Positions 1 through 6,992 of a DNA stretch of 7,365 nt are shown here, in pieces (positions within the stretch are counted from its first letter, which is position 1; every line of letters starts with the position of its first letter). Below the pieces are notes generated by a model. It was not told the origin of the DNA. It ran no database searches and saw only the letters and a list, made by a program, of their open reading frames with translations. A program made the position numbers and the translations under genes. The DNA comes from Oscillospiraceae bacterium. Its GTDB lineage: Bacteria > Bacillota > Clostridia > Oscillospirales > Acutalibacteraceae. The stretch spans positions 1-7,365 of the forward strand of contig DOUO01000100.1 of the NCBI GenBank assembly GCA_003520555.1, written 5' to 3'.

Positions 1-1815
1 CTTTCGGGCAGAGAATTAAAGCCTATTCCCGTCGAGGATGTTACCGCTTATGAAAATCTGCAAAAGGTTGACATGAAGATTGAGGATCCCCTGTGTCAGC
101 GTTACGCCTGCATGCAGGTTGAAAACATTACGCGCAACGTAAGCCCCGTAGACATGAGAATCCGTCTTTACTACTGCGGAATGAGAGGCATCAACTTCCT
201 TGCCGACCTCACAAACTATCTCATGCTTGAAATGGGACAGCCCATGCACGCTTTTGACTCGCGTAAGGTCGGTAAAATCAGAATCAAGCGTTTCGATACT
301 CCCTTCAAATTCCAAACCCTTGACGGTGTTGAAAGAAATATTGACGAAAACATGCTCATGATTTGCAATGACAATACTCCCGTGGCAATAGCCGGCATTA
401 TGGGCGGACTTGATTCGGAAATCGTTGAGGACACCACAACACTCACCCTTGAATCCGCCACCTTTGACGCGGCTTCAATCCGCAAATCAACCGTAAGGCT
501 CGGACACCGCACCGACGCGTCAATGCGTTACGAAAAAAGCCTCGATCCCGAGATGTGCGACACCGCGATTGCAAGATTTCTCTACCTTCTCAGGAAATAC
601 GACGGCGGCGTAAAGGTTGTTTCGGCGCTGACCGACGAATACGCTTTTCATTATGACAAGGTGGAGCTTAAGTTCGACAAGGCTTTTGTTGACCGCTACA
701 CCGGTATTGAAATCGGCAACGACACAATTCTCAAAACACTGCGCAGTCTTGGCTTCGGCGCCGAATATGACGGAGAATATTTTGACGTTACCGCGCCCTC
801 GTGGAGAGCAACCAAGGATGTTTCAATGAACGCCGATATCATTGAGGAAATCACAAGAATTTACGGTTATGACAATTTTGAGGTTCATACAACGCGTTCA
901 CCGCTTTATCCCGTCAAAATGGATGTTGTAAAAAATGATGAGGATAAAATCAAGGATATTCTGGTTAAGCGTTACAACCTGCATGAGCTTCATTCCTATG
1001 TATGGGCTTATTATGATGAATTGAAGTCGTTGGGCATTGAGGTTGAGCCTAACATAAAGCTGGCAAACGCCACCAACCCCAACATCGAAACAATCCGCAA
1101 TTCAATGATCCCCACTCAGCTTTGTCAGGTAAATACAAATGTGGGCTATGCTCCCGATTTCGGTATTTTTGAGGTCGGCAGAGTGGTTACGGGCATGGAT
1201 GAAAACAACCTTTGCGTTGAAAAGAAAATGCTTGCAATTACGCTCTACAGCAAAACAAAGGATATTAAGGATTTATACTTTGAGCTAAGGGACATCCTTG
1301 CCGTTACCGCCGACGATTTAAAGCACAGAAAGCTTGAATTCAAGAAGGCCGAGCCCTCGCACGGATACGAGCACCCTGTTAATCTCAACACAATTGTGCT
1401 TGACGGAAAGGAAATCGGCACCATCGGCATAGTTCACCCCGTTATCGGTAAGAAGATTGACAAAAAGGCAAACATAGTATTTGCCGAGGTTGACATGCAG
1501 GCGTTTGCCGACGTAAAGAACGCTTCAATTGTTTACGAAGAACCTTCAAAATATCCGCCCATGGATTACGACATAAGCGTAATTGTTCCCGCGGGCGTAA
1601 TGTTCGGCGATATGTCAAAGGCATGGACAGACGAGGGAAGAGGTATTCTTAAAAATACACGTATTGTTGACACCTACGACACCGACGAATTCCACAGCGT
1701 TACAATTCGCTTTGAATTCTCATCAAACGAAAGAACGCTCAGCTCGGCCGAGGTTCAGGAAATTATGGATAACGTTATTTCAAATCTCAAAAAGATTGAC
1801 GTAAATCTCAGATAA
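1..1815 (+). CDS. pheT: Phenylalanyl-tRNA synthetase beta subunit, 5'-truncated by the window
   Basis: PheT pairs with PheS in the cytoplasmic alpha2beta2 enzyme that charges tRNA-Phe; the beta chain edits mischarged Tyr-tRNA and helps bind tRNA. The frame is open from base 1, so 604 residues are visible of a usual ~800, and the N-terminal EMAP-like tRNA-binding domain lies outside the window. Visible residues ~20-190 are the B3/B4 editing domain, with DLTNYLMLEMGQPMHAFD, an AGIMGG motif and GHRTDASMRYEKSLDP. Residues ~217-295 are B5, ending in IIEEITRIYGYDNFE. The catalytic-like core follows, and residues ~514-604 are the FDX-ACB anticodon-binding domain (SKYPPMDYDISVIVP to the C-terminus). 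No frameshift or internal stop is seen, so this is an intact gene cut by the edge. pheS is presumably just upstream. A terminator follows 8 nt after the stop, so pheT ends its operon. Confidence 0.97.
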   Translation, partial: LSGRELKPIPVEDVTAYENLQKVDMKIEDPLCQRYACMQVENITRNVSPVDMRIRLYYCGMRGINFLADLTNYLMLEMGQPMHAFDSRKVGKIRIKRFDTPFKFQTLDGVERNIDENMLMICNDNTPVAIAGIMGGLDSEIVEDTTTLTLESATFDAASIRKSTVRLGHRTDASMRYEKSLDPEMCDTAIARFLYLLRKYDGGVKVVSALTDEYAFHYDKVELKFDKAFVDRYTGIEIGNDTILKTLRSLGFGAEYDGEYFDVTAPSWRATKDVSMNADIIEEITRIYGYDNFEVHTTRSPLYPVKMDVVKNDEDKIKDILVKRYNLHELHSYVWAYYDELKSLGIEVEPNIKLANATNPNIETIRNSMIPTQLCQVNTNVGYAPDFGIFEVGRVVTGMDENNLCVEKKMLAITLYSKTKDIKDLYFELRDILAVTADDLKHRKLEFKKAEPSHGYEHPVNLNTIVLDGKEIGTIGIVHPVIGKKIDKKANIVFAEVDMQAFADVKNASIVYEEPSKYPPMDYDISVIVPAGVMFGDMSKAWTDEGRGILKNTRIVDTYDTDEFHSVTIRFEFSSNERTLSSAEVQEIMDNVISNLKKIDVNLR

Positions 1816-1822
1816 ATCATTA

Positions 1823-1855
1823 AAGGGAGGCTGCTTGCGGTCTCCCTTATTCTTT
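1823..1855 (+). terminator. Intrinsic terminator after pheT
   Basis: AAGGGAG (1823-1829) pairs perfectly with CTCCCTT (1842-1848). The stem continues inward through G-T, C-G, T-G and G-C pairs to a CTTG tetraloop (1834-1837). A short, imperfect T-rich run (ATTCTTT) follows. It lies 8 nt after the pheT stop. The stem is strong and the T tract weak, so some read-through is possible. Confidence 0.8.
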
Positions 1856-1935
1856 GCCCGCGTTTTTAAGCAGGAAATCAATATTTGCTTGATAAAGTTC
1901 GACGACTTGACCAAAACACATCGGTTGGTTTTGTG

Positions 1936-1965
1936 TATATTTCCAGAAATTTATTGATTTATCAA
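1936..1965. promoter_or_regulatory. Two abutting palindromes, candidate operator (one CodY-box-like)
   Basis: ATTTC-CA-GAAAT (1939-1950) is a perfect 5-bp dyad, extending to 1936-1953 with one mismatched pair. Aligned to the published CodY box AATTTTCWGAAAATT, bases 1938-1952 match 12 of 15. A second dyad, TTGAT-TT-ATCAA (1954-1965), directly abuts it. Together they end 8 nt before the -35 of the importer promoter, a plausible place for a repressor or activator. The region is AT-rich, so chance dyads are possible, and nothing here shows that the organism encodes CodY. A weaker dyad, CAAAAC-n10-GTTTTG, lies just upstream (1912-1933). Confidence 0.35.
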
Positions 1966-1973
1966 AATAACAC

Positions 1974-2002
1974 TTTACTTTACTAAATTGCTGTTGTATA
2001 AT
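1974..2002 (+). promoter_or_regulatory. Sigma-A-type promoter of the amino-acid importer operon
   Basis: The -35 TTTACT (1974-1979, 4 of 6 to TTGACA) is separated by exactly 17 nt from a perfect -10 TATAAT (1997-2002). The predicted start is near 2008-2010, giving a ~55-nt leader before the ATG at 2065. It lies downstream of the pheT terminator, so the importer is transcribed independently of pheT. Confidence 0.8.
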
Positions 2003-2012
2003 ATACAAGGTT

Positions 2013-2033
2013 ATGCGCCGCGCAGCGGTGTAT
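2013..2033 (+). other. Stem-loop at the 5' end of the importer mRNA
   Basis: Bases 2013-2021 (ATGCGCCGC) pair with 2025-2033 (GCGGTGTAT) around a GCA loop: nine pairs, two of them G-U. The element begins about 3-5 nt after the predicted transcription start and ends 16 nt before the ribosome site. No T tract follows, so it is not a terminator. A 5'-terminal hairpin of this kind could protect the transcript from decay or act in regulation; that role is inferred. The leader is too short for a T-box or a typical riboswitch. Confidence 0.5.
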
Positions 2034-2064
2034 TTCGAAACAAATAATTGGAGGACTGTTTTTT

Positions 2065-2946
2065 ATGAAAAAAATTCTCGCACTTTTAATGGCAGGTCTT
2101 ATGACCGCGACAGCTTTTGCGGGCTGCGGCTCAAAGACCGAATCAAGCTCTAAAACAGAATCAAAGAGCGCTTCCGATTCAACAAAAGATTCAACAACCG
2201 ACTCAGCCGCAACCGTTGCCGACTGGGACTACATCAAGAACAAGGGCGAAATGACAATCGGTATCACATACTTTGAGCCGATGAACTACAAGGACGAAAA
2301 CGGCGAGCTTACAGGCTTTGAAACCGAATTTGCCACAGCTGTATGTCAGGAGCTCGGAGTAAAGGCTAAATTCCAGGAAATCAACTGGGATTCAAAAGAG
2401 GTTGAGCTTAACGCAAAGACAATCGACTGTATCTGGAACGGTATGACAATTACCGACGACAGACAAAAAACAATGAGCATTTCAACACCTTACATGGAAA
2501 ACAAGCAGGTAATGGTTGTTAAGAAGGATAAGGCCGATAAGTACTCAACGGCAGACGGCGTTAACGGCGCGGTTGTGATTGCGGAAAACGAATCCGCCGG
2601 TGAGGAAGTCGCAAAGACAGACGAATTCTTTAAGGGAACACAGTTTATCGGCGCCGACTCACAGGCAAAGGCTCTTATGGAGGTTAAAGCAGGTACTTCC
2701 GATATCGCGATCATTGACTACATCATGTCAAAGGGCACAATCAGAGAAGGCTCGGACTATTCCGACCTCACTGTTATCGAAGCAAAGTCCTTCTCACCCG
2801 AAGAATACGGCGTTGCGTTCAGGAAGGGCAGCGATATCACCGTTAAGGTAAACGAAGCCATGCAGAAGGTTGCCGACAGCGGTAAGCTTAAGGAAATTGC
2901 CGACAAATACAGCCTCGGCGACATGCTCAAGATTCAGGCGAAATAA
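2065..2946 (+). CDS. Amino-acid ABC transporter substrate-binding lipoprotein (SBP family 3)
   Basis: Extracytoplasmic receptor that captures an amino acid outside the membrane and delivers it to the permease encoded next. Residues 1-20 are a lipoprotein signal (MKK, hydrophobic core, FAGC lipobox), with the lipidated cysteine at C21. Residues 22-50 form a low-complexity Ser/Thr/Lys/Asp tether in which SKTES occurs twice. The two-lobed family 3 domain then runs ~54-290. It has YFEPMNYKDENGELTGFETEF (69-89, split here only for description), GMTITDDR with R133 at the usual carboxylate-binding position, and D213/D218 in DIAIIDY, where an Asp normally holds the ligand amino group. 293 aa is normal for the family. 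GGAGGA (2050-2055) lies 9 nt before the ATG. Ligand cannot be read from sequence; cystine, glutamine, arginine and histidine receptors share these motifs, so no symbol is given. Confidence 0.93.
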   Translation: MKKILALLMAGLMTATAFAGCGSKTESSSKTESKSASDSTKDSTTDSAATVADWDYIKNKGEMTIGITYFEPMNYKDENGELTGFETEFATAVCQELGVKAKFQEINWDSKEVELNAKTIDCIWNGMTITDDRQKTMSISTPYMENKQVMVVKKDKADKYSTADGVNGAVVIAENESAGEEVAKTDEFFKGTQFIGADSQAKALMEVKAGTSDIAIIDYIMSKGTIREGSDYSDLTVIEAKSFSPEEYGVAFRKGSDITVKVNEAMQKVADSGKLKEIADKYSLGDMLKIQAK

Positions 2947-2948
2947 AC

Positions 2949-3602
2949 ATGGATCAATTTTGGAGCGTAACCCTTCAGCTTCTTGAAGGCTTTTTGCAAA
3001 ACTGCTCGCTGTTCGGCGTAACGCTGCTTGCAGCGCTGCCTTTGGGATTAATAATTTCGTTCGGCTCAATGTCGCGTTTCATCCCATTAAAGGCTTTTTG
3101 CCGCACGTTTGTATGGATAATCCGCGGAACTCCTCTGCTCTTGCAGCTGTTCGTAGTTTACTACATTCCGCCCATGCTTACAAACGGCAGCTTTCGTTTC
3201 GGCGACCGCATGGCAGCGGCAATGATAGCGTTCATAATCAACTATGCCGCCTATTTCTCCGAAATTTATCGCGGCGGAATTGAGTCAATTCCAAAGGGAC
3301 AATACGAAGCCGGCTATGTGCTCGGCATGAAGAAAAGCCAGATTTTCTTCAAAATTGTTTTGCTCCAGGTTATTAAGCGCATTATTCCTCCCATGAGCAA
3401 TGAAATAATCACGCTTGTAAAGGATACTTCGCTCGCGCGTATTATCCTTGTTGAGGAAATATTGAAATTCGCGGATGATTTCAGAGTTCAGGGACTTATC
3501 TGGCCTGTATTTTACACAGGCGCGTTCTTCCTGGTGTTCTGCGGAGCGCTCACTGTAATATTCAGGTTTATTGAGAAAAAACTTGACTATTATAATGGTT
3601 AG
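2949..3602 (+). CDS. Polar amino-acid ABC transporter permease (HisM/GlnP type)
   Basis: Inner-membrane channel subunit of the importer, probably working as a homodimer since only one permease gene is present. At 217 aa it has the usual length. Hydrophobic segments lie at roughly 19-42, 50-76, 87-107, ~150-170 and ~188-207. Family hallmarks are [10 protein letters not shown] (59-68), the coupling-loop (EAA) region [21 protein letters not shown] (102-122, key residues E105, R108, G109, G110 and E120-G122) with the helix after it (G126, F133-L138), and KDTSLA (158-163). It starts 2 nt after the receptor stop with only a weak AGG (2936-2938) upstream, so translation is probably coupled to the receptor gene. 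Lower initiation here than at the receptor would fit the excess of binding protein usual in such systems (inference). Confidence 0.93.
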   Translation: MDQFWSVTLQLLEGFLQNCSLFGVTLLAALPLGLIISFGSMSRFIPLKAFCRTFVWIIRGTPLLLQLFVVYYIPPMLTNGSFRFGDRMAAAMIAFIINYAAYFSEIYRGGIESIPKGQYEAGYVLGMKKSQIFFKIVLLQVIKRIIPPMSNEIITLVKDTSLARIILVEEILKFADDFRVQGLIWPVFYTGAFFLVFCGALTVIFRFIEKKLDYYNG

Positions 3603-3606
3603 GAGG
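3601..3606 (+). promoter_or_regulatory. Consensus ribosome binding site overlapping the permease stop
   Basis: A perfect AGGAGG starts at the second base of the permease TAG stop and sits 7 nt before the ATG at 3614. It fixes the start of the ATPase gene and gives it efficient initiation of its own, unlike the permease. Confidence 0.85.
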
Positions 3607-3613
3607 AAGCAAA

Positions 3614-4423
3614 ATGGCACTTTTAGAAGTAGAAAATATCAAAAAAAGCTTTGGTAGAAACGAAGTCCTTAAGGACATAAGCTTTCAGCTAAATAAAGGC
3701 GAGGTGCTTGCCATCATCGGTTCTTCCGGCTCCGGAAAAACCACGCTTCTGCGTTGCCTGAATTTTCTTGAAACTCCCGACACGGGAAGAATTATTGTAA
3801 ACGGCAACGTGCTTTACGACAGCGGCGACGAGTCAAAAAAGACCGAATCGCAAATCCGCAAAAACCGCCTTCATTTCGGAATGGTTTTTCAGCAGTTTAA
3901 TCTGTTTCCTCAGTACACGGTTTATGAAAACCTTGTTCTCGCGCCCAAGCTTATGGCAAAAGAACAGATTAAGAAAAACGGTTCGTACATGGGAGCCAAA
4001 ACATATAAGGAGGCTCAGGAGCTTATTGAGCGGGAAGCCGACAGGCTGCTCAAAAAGGTCGGTCTTACCGAAAAAAGCGGCAGCTATCCCTGCGATCTAA
4101 GCGGCGGTCAGCAGCAGCGTGTGGCAATTGCGCGCGCGCTTGCGCTTAATCCCGACGTCCTTTGTTTTGACGAACCTACCTCCGCGCTTGACCCTGAGCT
4201 TACGGGCGAGGTTCTTAACGTAATCAAGGGACTCAAAAGCACCGACAGCACTATGGTTGTAGTTACTCACGAAATCGGTTTCGCGCACGAGGTTGCCGAT
4301 AAAATCATCTTTATGGACAACGGCGTAATCGAGGAAGAGGGCTCGCCTGCCGAGGTTATTGATAACCCGAAAAGTCTGCGTACACGCGAATTTCTTTCGC
4401 GCTTCAATCAGTACGGCGACTGA
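3614..4423 (+). CDS. Polar amino-acid ABC transporter ATP-binding protein (GlnQ/HisP type)
   Basis: Cytoplasmic ATPase that dimerises and powers the importer. All ABC motifs are intact: Walker A GSSGSGKT (36-43), Q-loop Q93 in VFQQFNLFP, signature LSGGQQQR (162-169), Walker B VLCFDEP with E187 as catalytic base, D-loop SALD (190-193) and the switch histidine H219 in VVTHE. 269 aa is longer than the usual ~240-257. The extra length sits in a charged stretch before the helical subdomain (~69-84, [16 protein letters not shown]) and in another after ENLVLAP (~114-141, with [16 protein letters not shown]). [16 protein letters not shown] and the C-terminal FLSRF are typical of this subfamily. The gene is the last of the operon and is followed by a terminator 17 nt after its stop. 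Confidence 0.95.
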   Translation: MALLEVENIKKSFGRNEVLKDISFQLNKGEVLAIIGSSGSGKTTLLRCLNFLETPDTGRIIVNGNVLYDSGDESKKTESQIRKNRLHFGMVFQQFNLFPQYTVYENLVLAPKLMAKEQIKKNGSYMGAKTYKEAQELIEREADRLLKKVGLTEKSGSYPCDLSGGQQQRVAIARALALNPDVLCFDEPTSALDPELTGEVLNVIKGLKSTDSTMVVVTHEIGFAHEVADKIIFMDNGVIEEEGSPAEVIDNPKSLRTREFLSRFNQYGD

Positions 4424-4440
4424 TTAATAACACCATATAT

Positions 4441-4472
4441 AAACAGTCTGCTTCGGCAGGCTGTTTTGTTTT
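4441..4472 (+). terminator. Intrinsic terminator after the importer operon
   Basis: An 11-bp stem pairs 4441-4451 with 4456-4466 (one G-T pair) around a C(TTCG)G tetraloop, one of the most stable loops known. It continues into TTTTGTTTT. The importer operon ends here and the thyX promoter lies downstream. Confidence 0.93.
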
Positions 4473-4537
4473 AGCGCGTCTTGTTATTTCGATACAAAAA
4501 CCGCCGATAAGAAATAATAAAAAGTTGATTGTCGCTA

Positions 4538-4566
4538 TTGAAAAAAAACGCACATAATGGTATAAT
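4538..4566 (+). promoter_or_regulatory. Sigma-A-type promoter of the thyX operon
   Basis: The -35 TTGAAA (4538-4543, 5 of 6) and a perfect -10 TATAAT (4561-4566) are separated by exactly 17 nt of mostly A-rich sequence. The predicted start is near 4572-4574, leaving a leader of ~50 nt. An AT-rich dyad, ATTTTA-n6-TAAAAT (4568-4585), spans the start point; it may be incidental. No NrdR-box-like sequence was seen. Confidence 0.85.
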
Positions 4567-4615
4567 AATTTTAATTATGTAAAATATTATGGATAACTGT
4601 GCAATTTAACTGAAA

Positions 4616-4620
4616 AGAGG
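4616..4620 (+). promoter_or_regulatory. Ribosome binding site that decides the thyX start
   Basis: AGAGG is directly adjacent to an ATG at 4621 (no spacer) but 6 nt from the in-frame ATG at 4627. Only the second spacing suits initiation, so the protein most likely begins MAIKVTML rather than MIMAIKV. Confidence 0.75.
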
Positions 4621-4626
4621 ATGATT

Positions 4627-5439
4627 ATGGCAATAAAGGTAACTATGCTTGCGCACACGCCAAACCCTGAACAAACCGTTGCAATGGCGGCAAAGCTCTG
4701 CTATTCGCCGTCCGGAATAGAGGACATCCGCGAAGGGCTTACTGAGGAAAAAACCGCCTCGTTTATCAATATGCTTGCCGATTTAGGTCACGCAAGCCCT
4801 ACCGAACACGCTTCCTTTACCTTTGGAATAGAAGGAATATCGCGCGCCTGCTCGCATCAGCTTGTCCGTCACAGAATCGCCTCTTACAGCCAACAATCCC
4901 AGCGTTATGTTGACGGCACTAAATTTGACTTTGTAACTCCGCCTGAAATCTTAAAAAACGAAAAGGCGTTAAAAGCTTACAACAGCGCTCTGAAAATTCA
5001 GGCTCAGGCGTATAAGGAAATCCGTGACGCGCTTGTCGCGGGATATATATCCGATTTTAAACAGACCGAAGCCGAAGGCACGGACGAAGAAATAATGAAC
5101 GCCTTTAAAGCCGAAAACAAAAAGCAGTATTCGGCTTTTGTAAAAAAAGCTAACGAGGACGCGCGTTTTATTTTGCCAAACGCTTCAACTACAAAAATTG
5201 TCTGCACTTTCAACGCGCGCAGCCTGCAAAACTTTTTCGCGCATCGCTGCTGTAACCGAGCTCAGTGGGAAATCCGCGAGGTAGCCGAACAAATGCTGCT
5301 CTGCTGCCTTGAAGTTGCTCCGAATCTGTTTAAAAACTGCGGCCCGTCATGTCTGTTCGGTCCGTGTCCCGAGGGCAACATGTGCTGCGGCAAGCAAAAG
5401 GAAATGCGTGAAAAATACAGAAAACAGCAGGTGCTTTAA
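4627..5439 (+). CDS. thyX: Flavin-dependent thymidylate synthase ThyX
   Basis: Makes dTMP from dUMP using methylene-tetrahydrofolate, FAD and NADPH, the alternative to ThyA; acts in the cytoplasm as a homotetramer. The diagnostic RHRX7S motif is exact: R81-H82-R83 and S91, within RHRIASYSQQSQRY. The second conserved block LPNASTTKIVCTFNAR followed by FFAHRCCNRAQWEIR (to R217) supplies dUMP- and FAD-binding residues. The 270 aa are somewhat longer than compact ThyX proteins because of a cysteine-rich tail: C226-C227, then C238-x3-C242-x4-C247-x5-C253-C254 with CPEG. I recall similar tails in other Firmicutes ThyX proteins, so the tail is probably native; its function is unknown to me. The start was set by the ribosome site; an alternative ATG lies at 4621. 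First gene of its operon, with the kinase for its product directly downstream. Confidence 0.96.
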   Translation: MAIKVTMLAHTPNPEQTVAMAAKLCYSPSGIEDIREGLTEEKTASFINMLADLGHASPTEHASFTFGIEGISRACSHQLVRHRIASYSQQSQRYVDGTKFDFVTPPEILKNEKALKAYNSALKIQAQAYKEIRDALVAGYISDFKQTEAEGTDEEIMNAFKAENKKQYSAFVKKANEDARFILPNASTTKIVCTFNARSLQNFFAHRCCNRAQWEIREVAEQMLLCCLEVAPNLFKNCGPSCLFGPCPEGNMCCGKQKEMREKYRKQQVL

Positions 5440-6108
5440 ATGAAAAGCAAAATAATAGTTATCGAAGGACTTGACGGCAGCGGAAAGGCGACTCAAACAA
5501 AAATTCTCGCCGAAAAGCTTGAAGCCCGCGGACTGAAGGTAAGAAAGCTTGAGTTTCCCGATTATTCAAACCCAAGCTCCTCGCTTGTAAAAATGTACCT
5601 CGGCGGTCAGTTCGGCAGCAAGCCCGAGGACGTAAACGCCTACGCCGCTTCCGCGTTTTACGCGGTTGACCGTGTGGCAAGCTTCCTTCAGTTCTGGAAA
5701 GAGGATTATCAAAACGGCGCTGTTATTCTCAGCGACCGCTACGCAACCTCAAATATAATTTACCAAATGGCAAAGGTAAGTGACGACGAACGTGACAGCT
5801 TTATAAGCTGGCAATCTGACTTTGAATACGAAAAGCTCGGACTTCCCAAGGCGGACGCGGTTATTTATCTTGACGTTGACCCGGACGTTTCGCAAAAGCT
5901 CATGGAGCGGCGTTATCAGGGTGACAACTCAAAAAAAGACCTGCACGAAAGCAATCTGAAATTTTTGCTAAGCTGCCGCAAAAGCGCGCTTTACGCCGCC
6001 GAAAAATGCGGCTGGCAGATAATAAATTGCTGCAGTGACGGTGAAATTCGTCCCATAGACGATATATCCTCAGATATTGAAAAGATTGTTGACAAGATTT
6101 TATGTTGA
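5440..6108 (+). CDS. tmk: Thymidylate (dTMP) kinase-like nucleoside monophosphate kinase
   Basis: Predicted to phosphorylate dTMP, the ThyX product, to dTDP with ATP. The N-terminus IIVIEGLDGSGKATQ carries the P-loop (G10 to K16), FPDY (39-42) contains the conserved Phe-Pro, D77-R78 and DRY (99-101) match the nucleotide-binding DR(F/Y) motifs, and IYLDVDP precedes a lid region with R157-R158 and a DLHE (167-170). 222 aa suits the family. The residue after the P-loop lysine is Ala17 with Thr18 next, where most P-loop kinases have Ser/Thr that helps bind magnesium. I recall this GSGKAT form in other clostridial homologues. The ATG follows the thyX TAA with no gap; GGTG at 5430-5433 is a modest ribosome site. 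A related deoxynucleoside kinase cannot be excluded, but the ThyX context favours dTMP. Confidence 0.87.
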   Translation: MKSKIIVIEGLDGSGKATQTKILAEKLEARGLKVRKLEFPDYSNPSSSLVKMYLGGQFGSKPEDVNAYAASAFYAVDRVASFLQFWKEDYQNGAVILSDRYATSNIIYQMAKVSDDERDSFISWQSDFEYEKLGLPKADAVIYLDVDPDVSQKLMERRYQGDNSKKDLHESNLKFLLSCRKSALYAAEKCGWQIINCCSDGEIRPIDDISSDIEKIVDKILC

Positions 6109-6992
6109 ATTTCAGACACCTCGAAAAAAACGACATTTCTGTTTTAAATAAAGCCTATTCCGACGAAAACGCTCTCGGGTGTGAATTTAACGCGGTTTCG
6201 GCGTATTTGTGGAACAGGGAATATGACCTCAGAATCGCGCGGCTTGACGGCACCGTAATCAAGGCATATTACAGAGGAAACGGCACTGTTTGGGGCTACT
6301 GTCTTCCTCGCGGCAAAAACGTAAAGGGCGCTGTTGAAGCGGCAATAAGCCATGCCGCTCAAAACGGCGAAGCCGCGGCGTTTGACTATTTGTCCGCCGA
6401 TGAGCGCGGCGAGCTTGAATCGCTTTTTCCCGGAAGGTTCAGCTTTACCCCGCAGTACGACACGCGCGATTATATCTACCTTACGGAAAATCTGGCCCGG
6501 CTTCCGGGAAAAAAATTTCACGGCAAGCGCAATCATATCTCAAAGTTCTTCCGTACCTATGACAATGCCGAGGTTAAGGAAATTAACTCATCAAACATCA
6601 GCGACGCGTTAAAGGTTGTACGCGGCTGGTACAGGGAAAAGGAAATCGACTTTGAAAATTACGGCGAATACGGTGTGATTCAGGAAGCTCTTATCAATTT
6701 TGATGAATTCAAAATGAAGGGTATGGTGCTCTATGTGAGCTCTCAACCCGTCGCAATGACCTTGGGCTGTGAAATTTCACCTTTATGCTTAGATGTAATG
6801 TTTGAAAAGGCGCTTACGGATTTTGAAGGAAGTTACGCTGTTATCAATAATGAATTCGCAAAATCAATGCAAGGCTACCGTTACCTCAACCGCGAGGAGG
6901 ACATGGGCATTGAAGGTCTGCGTAAGGCAAAGCTATCTTATCATCCCGATATTGTTTACGAGCGTTTCCGCGCGGAGCTTAAAAATGATTAG
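6102..6992 (+). CDS. DUF2156 (phosphatidylglycerol lysyltransferase C-terminal-like) protein
   Basis: A 296-aa protein of the DUF2156 / LPG_synthase_C family, whose two GNAT-like folds are shared with the catalytic part of MprF, the enzyme that adds lysine from Lys-tRNA to phosphatidylglycerol. The family hallmarks are LPGKKFHGKRNHISKF (134-149) and RYLNREEDMGIEGLRKAKLS (260-279). Unlike MprF there is no membrane segment or signal peptide, so it is predicted to be cytoplasmic. Substrate is unknown; aminoacyl or acyl transfer is only an inference from fold. The ATG overlaps the kinase stop by 7 nt and has no good ribosome site, which points to translational coupling. Its own stop overlaps the next gene by 8 nt. 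No broken motif or frameshift seen. Confidence 0.85.
   Translation: MLNFRHLEKNDISVLNKAYSDENALGCEFNAVSAYLWNREYDLRIARLDGTVIKAYYRGNGTVWGYCLPRGKNVKGAVEAAISHAAQNGEAAAFDYLSADERGELESLFPGRFSFTPQYDTRDYIYLTENLARLPGKKFHGKRNHISKFFRTYDNAEVKEINSSNISDALKVVRGWYREKEIDFENYGEYGVIQEALINFDEFKMKGMVLYVSSQPVAMTLGCEISPLCLDVMFEKALTDFEGSYAVINNEFAKSMQGYRYLNREEDMGIEGLRKAKLSYHPDIVYERFRAELKND

Noticed and set aside
1..1815. pheT as a broken gene because the N-terminal domain is absent
   Set aside because: The frame is open to base 1 with B3/B4 sequence, so the missing part is simply outside the window.
1849..2064. T-box or amino-acid riboswitch upstream of the importer
   Set aside because: The leader after the predicted start is only ~55 nt, there is no T-box sequence, and no terminator lies between promoter and gene.
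2013..2153. Possible 46-codon upstream reading frame starting inside the leader hairpin and overlapping the receptor gene
   Set aside because: Its ATG is buried in the stem, the only purine-rich stretch (AAGG) is 2 nt away, and most of the frame overlaps the signal peptide and linker of the receptor out of frame.
3285..3620. 111-residue open frame on the - strand over the permease gene
   Set aside because: Antisense to a clear HisM-type permease; composition is a mirror of the coding strand and no domain is seen.
4568..4585. AT-rich dyad at the thyX transcription start
   Set aside because: ATTTTA-n6-TAAAAT is low complexity in an AT-rich stretch and does not extend beyond six pairs; chance is the simpler explanation.
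4590..4608. Very short leader peptide frame upstream of thyX (ATG at 4590)
   Set aside because: Only six codons, with no ribosome site upstream and no attenuator-like structure following it.
4621..4626. ATG at 4621 as the thyX start
   Set aside because: The AGAGG ribosome site touches this codon, leaving no spacer; the ATG at 4627 has a proper 6-nt spacing.
6144..6536. 130-residue open frame on the - strand
   Set aside because: It lies entirely antisense to the well-supported DUF2156 gene, has no recognisable family or convincing ribosome site, and fits a shadow frame.
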